Source: an uncultured Phascolarctobacterium sp.
GTDB taxonomy: Bacteria; Bacillota; Negativicutes; Acidaminococcales; Acidaminococcaceae
Length of the DNA: 10,982 nt
Assembly (NCBI GenBank): GCA_937906915.1
Contig: CALCUU010000282.1
Location: 1-10,982 of the forward strand
Direction: 5' to 3'
Shown: one piece after another, positions 7,478-10,982 of the stretch
Numbering within the stretch: the stretch's first letter is position 1
Layout of the letters: every line of letters begins with the position of its first letter
Translations under genes and position numbers: made by a program
Notes under the pieces: generated by a model
Told to the model about the DNA's origin: nothing
The model's database searches: none
What the model saw: only the letters and a program-made list of their open reading frames with translations

Positions 7478-8576
7478 TGGTTTGGGAGACGATTCCTTTG
7501 CGGCGTGGCAGGGGAGAACGCCTTTTGAGAAAGCCAGACATAAAAATATGGACGCGCTTATTGCCAAAGGCTGCTTGCAGGAAATAAGCATTTGCGAAAA
7601 TGACATAGTACCTGAAAGCTGTAGCTGTATTTTGCGGTTGTTAGGAGTTGCGAAGGAAGATATGCCTCAGAACAGAGCTTACCTTGAACTTCTTGCTAAC
7701 GGACGTGACGTTTCGGAATATGAAATGGTTTTGCGCTGTAATCTTGTTGCTGTGGACGAAGCTGGATATTTGGCAGGGTTTAACGGAATGGGTTTAACCG
7801 TAGTGCAAATGGAAGAAGCGTCTAAAATTTGCAATGACATTTTGAAGGAGATAGAGTTCATTCATCTGTCGGAGTACCGCAACCTGCTGATTATGAGCAA
7901 GGAAGCCAAGGTACTGAACTGCAAAATAAAACCCCCACACGAAAGTGTAGGGGAGCATTTGGAAGAACTGTTAGCAGATTTAAAGAACAGTTCACTGGCT
8001 GTAAAGTATTTTTTGCAAAAAGCAGAGGAGCGTCTGAAAAAATTTGCTCACGACGGATTGCACTATGCCCTTTATCCGTGGGGTGTTTCTCAAAGACAAA
8101 CGTTGCCCAGCTTTTACAACCTACATAAACTTAGGGGGGCTGTTGTCTGTAAGGCAGAGATTGCCCGTGGTATAGGCAAAGCCTTGGGAATGGAAGTACG
8201 TGTTCCCCACGGGGCAACAGGTGATGTGGATACAGACCTTCGCTCTAAGGCTAAAGCAACTGTGGAATTATTACAGCAGTACGATTTTGTAGTAACCCAT
8301 TTCAACGGTACGGACGAGGCAGCTCACCGCTATGATGCTTTAGAAAAGGTTGCTTTCATCGAGCGTATTGATAAGGAATTTTTAGGTACTGTACTGGATG
8401 CGGTGCAGGAGCCTTTGAAAATAGTAATTTGTGGCGACCACGTAACTAGCTCTGTGACAGGTAAGCACGATAGGGGAGCTGGTCCCGTGATTAGCGCTTT
8501 TTCTGACGGACGAAGCAGGGTTAAATTAGAAAATTATCGAGATATTATAAAATTTTTAATGAAAGAGTGTGATTAG
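7452..8576 (+). CDS. ApgM-like alkaline-phosphatase-superfamily enzyme; candidate L-threonine kinase or phosphatase of B12 synthesis
   Basis: The 374-residue product belongs to the archaeal-type cofactor-independent phosphoglycerate mutase (ApgM) group of the alkaline phosphatase superfamily. Visible marks are LVIIDGLGD at the start with metal ligand D9, a likely nucleophile S56 in PESCSCILRLLG, the HGATGDVDTDLRSKA segment, D288 and H292 in GTDEAAH, D329-H330 in CGDH, and H339. The two-metal site thus looks complete. Members of this group include mutases and proteins proposed as homoserine kinases (the TIGR02535 type). Start ATG 7452 has AAGGAAG at 7436-7442 and lies 26 bases inside cobD. Setting between cobD and cbiP argues against a glycolytic role. 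A supply of threonine phosphate for CobD fits best; an alpha-ribazole-phosphate phosphatase is an alternative. The family is secure, but the substrate is inferred. Confidence 0.85.
   Translation: MRSLLVIIDGLGDDSFAAWQGRTPFEKARHKNMDALIAKGCLQEISICENDIVPESCSCILRLLGVAKEDMPQNRAYLELLANGRDVSEYEMVLRCNLVAVDEAGYLAGFNGMGLTVVQMEEASKICNDILKEIEFIHLSEYRNLLIMSKEAKVLNCKIKPPHESVGEHLEELLADLKNSSLAVKYFLQKAEERLKKFAHDGLHYALYPWGVSQRQTLPSFYNLHKLRGAVVCKAEIARGIGKALGMEVRVPHGATGDVDTDLRSKAKATVELLQQYDFVVTHFNGTDEAAHRYDALEKVAFIERIDKEFLGTVLDAVQEPLKIVICGDHVTSSVTGKHDRGAGPVISAFSDGRSRVKLENYRDIIKFLMKECD
7923..7953 (-). terminator. Possible intrinsic terminator for antisense transcription, inside the apgM-like gene
   Basis: The arms are CCCCCACAC at 7932-7940 and GTGTAGGGG at 7945-7953, around a GAAA loop at 7941-7944: nine positions with one C-A mismatch. 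On the plus strand AAAATAAAA precedes the left arm. Read on the minus strand, the hairpin is therefore followed directly by TTTTATTTT, the layout of a rho-independent terminator. On the plus strand there is no T-run after it, so it should not stop the operon transcript, although a GNRA-type loop on a strong stem may form in the mRNA. The bases encode a conserved-looking PPHES segment, so chance cannot be excluded. Confidence 0.35.
8569..8573 (+). promoter_or_regulatory. Ribosome binding site that sets the cbiP start
   Basis: GTGAT lies four bases before ATG 8578, the same geometry as before cbiB and cobD but without the preceding AGG, so it is weaker. The in-frame GTG at 8569 is part of it and overlaps the end of the preceding gene. 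Starting at ATG 8578 gives the usual CbiP N-terminus MAKVIMVQGT. Confidence 0.5.
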
Positions 8577-8577
8577 T

Positions 8578-10101
8578 ATGGCAAAGGTTATTATGGTGCA
8601 GGGGACAATGTCCAATGCAGGTAAAAGCTTAGTAACAGCAGGCTTGTGCCGTGTGTTTAACCAAGACGGCAAAAAGGTTGCACCCTTTAAATCTCAAAAT
8701 ATGGCTCTTAATTCCTTTATTACCAAAGAGGGAGCAGAAATGGGACGCGCTCAAGTAGTGCAGGCAGAAGCTGCAGGTATTGAACCTAGCGTGCTGATGA
8801 ACCCCATTCTTTTGAAACCCACAAGCGACAGTGGTTCACAAGTTATCGTCAACGGTGAACCCATTGGTACTATGAGCGCAGGGGAATATTTCAAAATGAA
8901 GCACACCCTGCGTCCGAAAATTATGGAAGCCTACAACAAGCTGGACGAAAATTTTGATGTGATTGTCATTGAAGGTGCAGGCAGTCCTGCGGAAATAAAC
9001 ATTAAAAAAGACGACTTCGTAAATATGGGCATGGCAAAGATGGCAAAAGCTCCTGTGCTTTTAGTAGCAGATATTGATCGTGGCGGTGTCTTTGCTTCCA
9101 TTTACGGAACCTTAATGCTTTTGGAAGAAGATGAACGGGAATTAGTAAAAGGTGTAATCATCAACAAGTTCCGTGGTGATGTAGAAATATTGCGTCCCGG
9201 TTTGAAGATGATTGAGGATAAAACAGGTGTCCCCATTGTAGGCGTGTTGCCAATGCTTCACGTTGATATTGAAGATGAGGACAGTCTTTCTGAACGCATC
9301 AGTGGGCACAGCGAAGTGAAGCTTATTGATATTGCCGTAATTCGCTTGCCCAGAATGTCCAACTACACTGATTTTAATGTTTTTGAACTTATCCCCGGTG
9401 TGTCCTTGCGTTATGTATCTAGCGTGCGAGAATTGGGAAACCCGGATATGATTATTATCCCCGGAACTAAGAACACCATTGGGGATTTGAAATGGTTACG
9501 TCAAAGTGGATTAGAAGCTTCTATTTTAAAGAAAGCTAATGACGGAACAGTAGTCTTTGGCATTTGCGGTGGTTACCAAATTTTAGGCAAAAACCTTTCT
9601 GACCCCTTAGGTGTTGAAGATGGCGGTGACGTTCCCGGTATGGGACTTCTTGATGCGGAAACTGTTTTTATCGAAAAGAAACGTACCATTCAAATGGAAG
9701 GAAAGTTTGGCGAAGTGCAAGGTGTCTTTGCTAATTTAAGTGGTAAGCCTTTGTTTGGCTATGAAATTCACTCCGGTGTAACCAATATATATAATGAAGG
9801 AAACTCTTTAACAAGTATCAAGCCTATTCACGAAGAGGGCGAGATTATGACGGAAGGTGCGCAAACCGTAAGTGATAAACTTAATGTTTATGGTACCTAC
9901 GTGCATGGGGTTTTTGACTGCGAAGGCATTGCTGCTAGTGTTGTAGAAGCTTTGCTGGAAAAGAAAGGCTTGAAGCCGGAAGACATTAAGATTATAAATT
10001 TTGCTGATTACAAAAAGCAGCAGTACGATATTTTGGCAGATAGCATCCGTGCAAATCTTGATATGGAAAAGATTTACGAAATTTTGGAAGCTGGTGTGTA
10101 A
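8578..10101 (+). CDS. cbiP: Cobyric acid synthase (glutamine-hydrolysing)
   Basis: CbiP/CobQ amidates side chains b, d, e and g of adenosylcobyrinate a,c-diamide, using ATP and glutamine, to give adenosylcobyric acid. From ATG 8578 it has 507 residues, the normal length. The N-terminal ATPase domain has the P-loop GTMSNAGKS at 9-17, then FKSQNMALNS, VIEGAGSPAEIN and DIDRGGVFAS. The C-terminal class I glutaminase-like domain has IIPGTKNT, the nucleophile Cys330 in GICGGYQILG, YEIHSG, and His443 in YVHGVFD. The SQNMALNS motif separates it from CbiA upstream. It starts one base after the stop of the apgM-like gene, and its own stop abuts the cobA start with no gap. Acting after adenosylation, it sits next to cobA in the operon as it does in the pathway. 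Confidence 0.97.
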   Translation: MAKVIMVQGTMSNAGKSLVTAGLCRVFNQDGKKVAPFKSQNMALNSFITKEGAEMGRAQVVQAEAAGIEPSVLMNPILLKPTSDSGSQVIVNGEPIGTMSAGEYFKMKHTLRPKIMEAYNKLDENFDVIVIEGAGSPAEINIKKDDFVNMGMAKMAKAPVLLVADIDRGGVFASIYGTLMLLEEDERELVKGVIINKFRGDVEILRPGLKMIEDKTGVPIVGVLPMLHVDIEDEDSLSERISGHSEVKLIDIAVIRLPRMSNYTDFNVFELIPGVSLRYVSSVRELGNPDMIIIPGTKNTIGDLKWLRQSGLEASILKKANDGTVVFGICGGYQILGKNLSDPLGVEDGGDVPGMGLLDAETVFIEKKRTIQMEGKFGEVQGVFANLSGKPLFGYEIHSGVTNIYNEGNSLTSIKPIHEEGEIMTEGAQTVSDKLNVYGTYVHGVFDCEGIAASVVEALLEKKGLKPEDIKIINFADYKKQQYDILADSIRANLDMEKIYEILEAGV

Positions 10102-10632
10102 ATGCAGGACGGTGGCTTGATTCATATTTACTGTGGTGACGGTAAGGGTAAGACGACTGCTGCCTTGGGGTTAGCAGTGCGTTGTGCAGGGCACGGTAAC
10201 AAGGTGCTTTTTGTGCAGTTTTTAAAAAGTTGGGTGACTGGTGAATTAAATAGCTTGAAGCTTTTTGAAAATGTGGAAGTGCTGCGAGCAAAGGCAACAC
10301 CTAAGTTTACCTTCCAGATGAATGAGGAAGAGAAGACGCAAGTTACCCAAGACCATTTGGAATTATTTGCTGTTGTCAAAAATAAATGCATTGCTGAAAA
10401 AATAGACCTACTTATTTTAGACGAGATTGTTGGTGCTTGTGATAAAGGCGTCTTCGATAAAGAAGCATTGCTTGATTTTGTGAAGAACAAGCCCCAAAAT
10501 TTAGAAATTGTTATGACGGGTCGCAACCCTTTTCCTGAATTAGTGGAGCTTGCAGATTATGTTTCAGAAGTTTGTAAGCGTAAGCATCCCAAGGATAAAG
10601 GGATTATGGCTCGCAAGGGAATAGAGAGGTAA
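10102..10632 (+). CDS. cobA: Corrinoid adenosyltransferase (BtuR/CobA type)
   Basis: This enzyme transfers the 5'-deoxyadenosyl group from ATP to reduced cobalt(I) corrinoid, giving the adenosyl form used by CbiP and salvaging incoming corrinoids. The 176-residue protein has the CobA/BtuR layout: IHIYCGDGKGKTTAALG with P-loop G12 to T19, VLFVQFLKS, the LLILDEI strand near residue 110, and a MTGRNP segment, followed by the SEVCKRKHP tail. It resembles the short, cytoplasmic CobA group, not the PduO or EutT types. Length is slightly short of the Salmonella enzyme, as is common in Firmicutes. ATG 10102 follows the cbiP stop directly, with GGAAG at 10086-10090 and GGTG at 10093-10096 as possible ribosome sites inside cbiP. 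The name cobA is used in the Salmonella sense. Confidence 0.95.
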   Translation: MQDGGLIHIYCGDGKGKTTAALGLAVRCAGHGNKVLFVQFLKSWVTGELNSLKLFENVEVLRAKATPKFTFQMNEEEKTQVTQDHLELFAVVKNKCIAEKIDLLILDEIVGACDKGVFDKEALLDFVKNKPQNLEIVMTGRNPFPELVELADYVSEVCKRKHPKDKGIMARKGIER

Positions 10633-10636
10633 AAGA

Positions 10637-10982
10637 ATGGAATTACAAAATGTTTTGCCTGCGGATATTGAAAAGCGCAGTATGGAAATTATTGGCGAGG
10701 AATTGGGACAAATTCATATTGACGAAGAAAAACTGGACATTGTAAAGCGTGTTATCCATACTTCTGCAGACTTTGACTACGCGCGTACCTTACTTTTTTC
10801 TGAAAATGTAGTTGCCAAAGCTTTAGAAGCTTTGAAAAAAGGTGCAACCATTGTGACTGATACTAATATGGCTTGCACTGGTATTAACAAAATGGGATTG
10901 AACAAATTAGGTGCGAAAGCAGTATGCTTTATGGCAGATGCTGACGTAGCGAAACGTGCCAAAGAAGCCGGTTCCACTCGTG
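10637..10982 (+). CDS. cbiC: Cobalt-precorrin-8 methylmutase, N-terminal part (partial)
   Basis: The gene opens at ATG 10637, with AGAGG at 10625-10629 seven bases upstream, and runs off the right edge in frame. 115 residues and one base of the next codon are present. The sequence shows the CbiC/CobH marks: the N-terminal IEKRSMEII, then RVIHTSADFDYA, whose His41 corresponds to the catalytic histidine of CobH, and TDTNMACTGIN near residues 80-90. CbiC moves the C-11 methyl group to C-12, converting cobalt-precorrin-8 to cobyrinate. Family members have about 200-220 residues, so roughly half is missing. It starts four bases after the cobA stop. Reaction order would place it between CbiET and CbiA, so its place after cobA is another case of gene order not following the pathway. 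Confidence 0.95.
   Translation, partial: MELQNVLPADIEKRSMEIIGEELGQIHIDEEKLDIVKRVIHTSADFDYARTLLFSENVVAKALEALKKGATIVTDTNMACTGINKMGLNKLGAKAVCFMADADVAKRAKEAGSTR

Noticed and set aside
7932..7953. Plus-strand transcription terminator splitting the operon
   Set aside because: The hairpin is real, but the plus strand after it reads AGCATTTGG, with no T-run, and the reading frame continues through it.
7452..8576. Housekeeping glycolytic phosphoglycerate mutase
   Set aside because: The fold group fits, but overlap with cobD, the place before cbiP and the altered nucleophile segment make a B12-linked role more likely. It is not fully excluded without a genome-wide search.
10128..10526. Minus-strand open frame of 132 codons over cobA
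   Set aside because: It covers almost all of a secure CobA/BtuR gene in antisense and its translation is low-complexity with many Ser/Lys/Thr; a shadow frame.
1..10982. Cobalamin riboswitch, CRISPR, insertion sequence or tRNA in the window
   Set aside because: No leader-length spacer exists to hold a riboswitch, and no repeat arrays, transposase motifs or tRNA-like cloverleafs were seen; coding density is close to complete.

Overview
The window lies inside a long, single-strand cobalamin (vitamin B12) biosynthesis operon of an anaerobic bacterium. Twelve genes are visible, all on the + strand. Two are cut by the window edges. Pathway type is shown directly: CbiG, a CbiF tail, CbiH, CbiJ, a CbiE-CbiT fusion and CbiC make up most of the early-cobalt (anaerobic) corrin ring route, and no marker of the oxygen-dependent route (CobG, CobN) is seen. 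The DNA is moderately AT-rich. Together with strong AGG/GGTGAT-type Shine-Dalgarno sequences this suggests a Firmicute. Gene content and style recall the Negativicutes (for example an Acidaminococcaceae or Selenomonadales gut anaerobe), but that placement is a guess from general familiarity, not a search result.

Layout: 2-181 end of cbiF; 183-1253 cbiG; 1269-2000 cbiH; 1997-2755 cbiJ; a 54-base gap at 2756-2809 (the longest non-coding stretch, with a weak possible promoter); 2810-4021 cbiET; 4023-5384 cbiA; 5405-6373 cbiB; 6389-7477 cobD (threonine-phosphate decarboxylase); 7452-8576 an apgM/alkaline-phosphatase-superfamily enzyme; 8578-10101 cbiP; 10102-10632 cobA/btuR; 10637 to the window end, start of cbiC. 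Junctions are overlapping, abutting or at most about 20 bases, apart from the gap before cbiET. The set therefore looks co-transcribed and partly translationally coupled. There is no gene-free stretch above 60 bases, no RNA gene, no mobile element and no CRISPR array.

How the genes work together: CbiF, CbiG, CbiH, CbiJ, CbiE/CbiT and CbiC carry the cobalt-corrin from about precorrin-4 to cobyrinate. CbiA amidates the a and c side chains, CobA adenosylates the cobalt, and CbiP amidates the remaining four side chains to give adenosylcobyric acid. CobD makes (R)-1-amino-2-propanol phosphate from L-threonine phosphate, and CbiB attaches it. Steps not seen here are cobalt chelation (CbiK/CbiX), CbiL, CbiD and the lower-loop enzymes CobU, CobS, CobT and CobC; they must lie outside the window.

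The least expected gene is at 7452-8576. It has the full metal-binding set of the phosphoglycerate-mutase/alkaline-phosphatase superfamily, overlaps cobD by 26 bases and has no textbook place in B12 synthesis. The best hypothesis is a non-orthologous L-threonine kinase feeding CobD. A phosphatase acting on alpha-ribazole phosphate is the main alternative. Inside this gene is a GC-rich hairpin that, read on the minus strand, looks like a complete intrinsic terminator.
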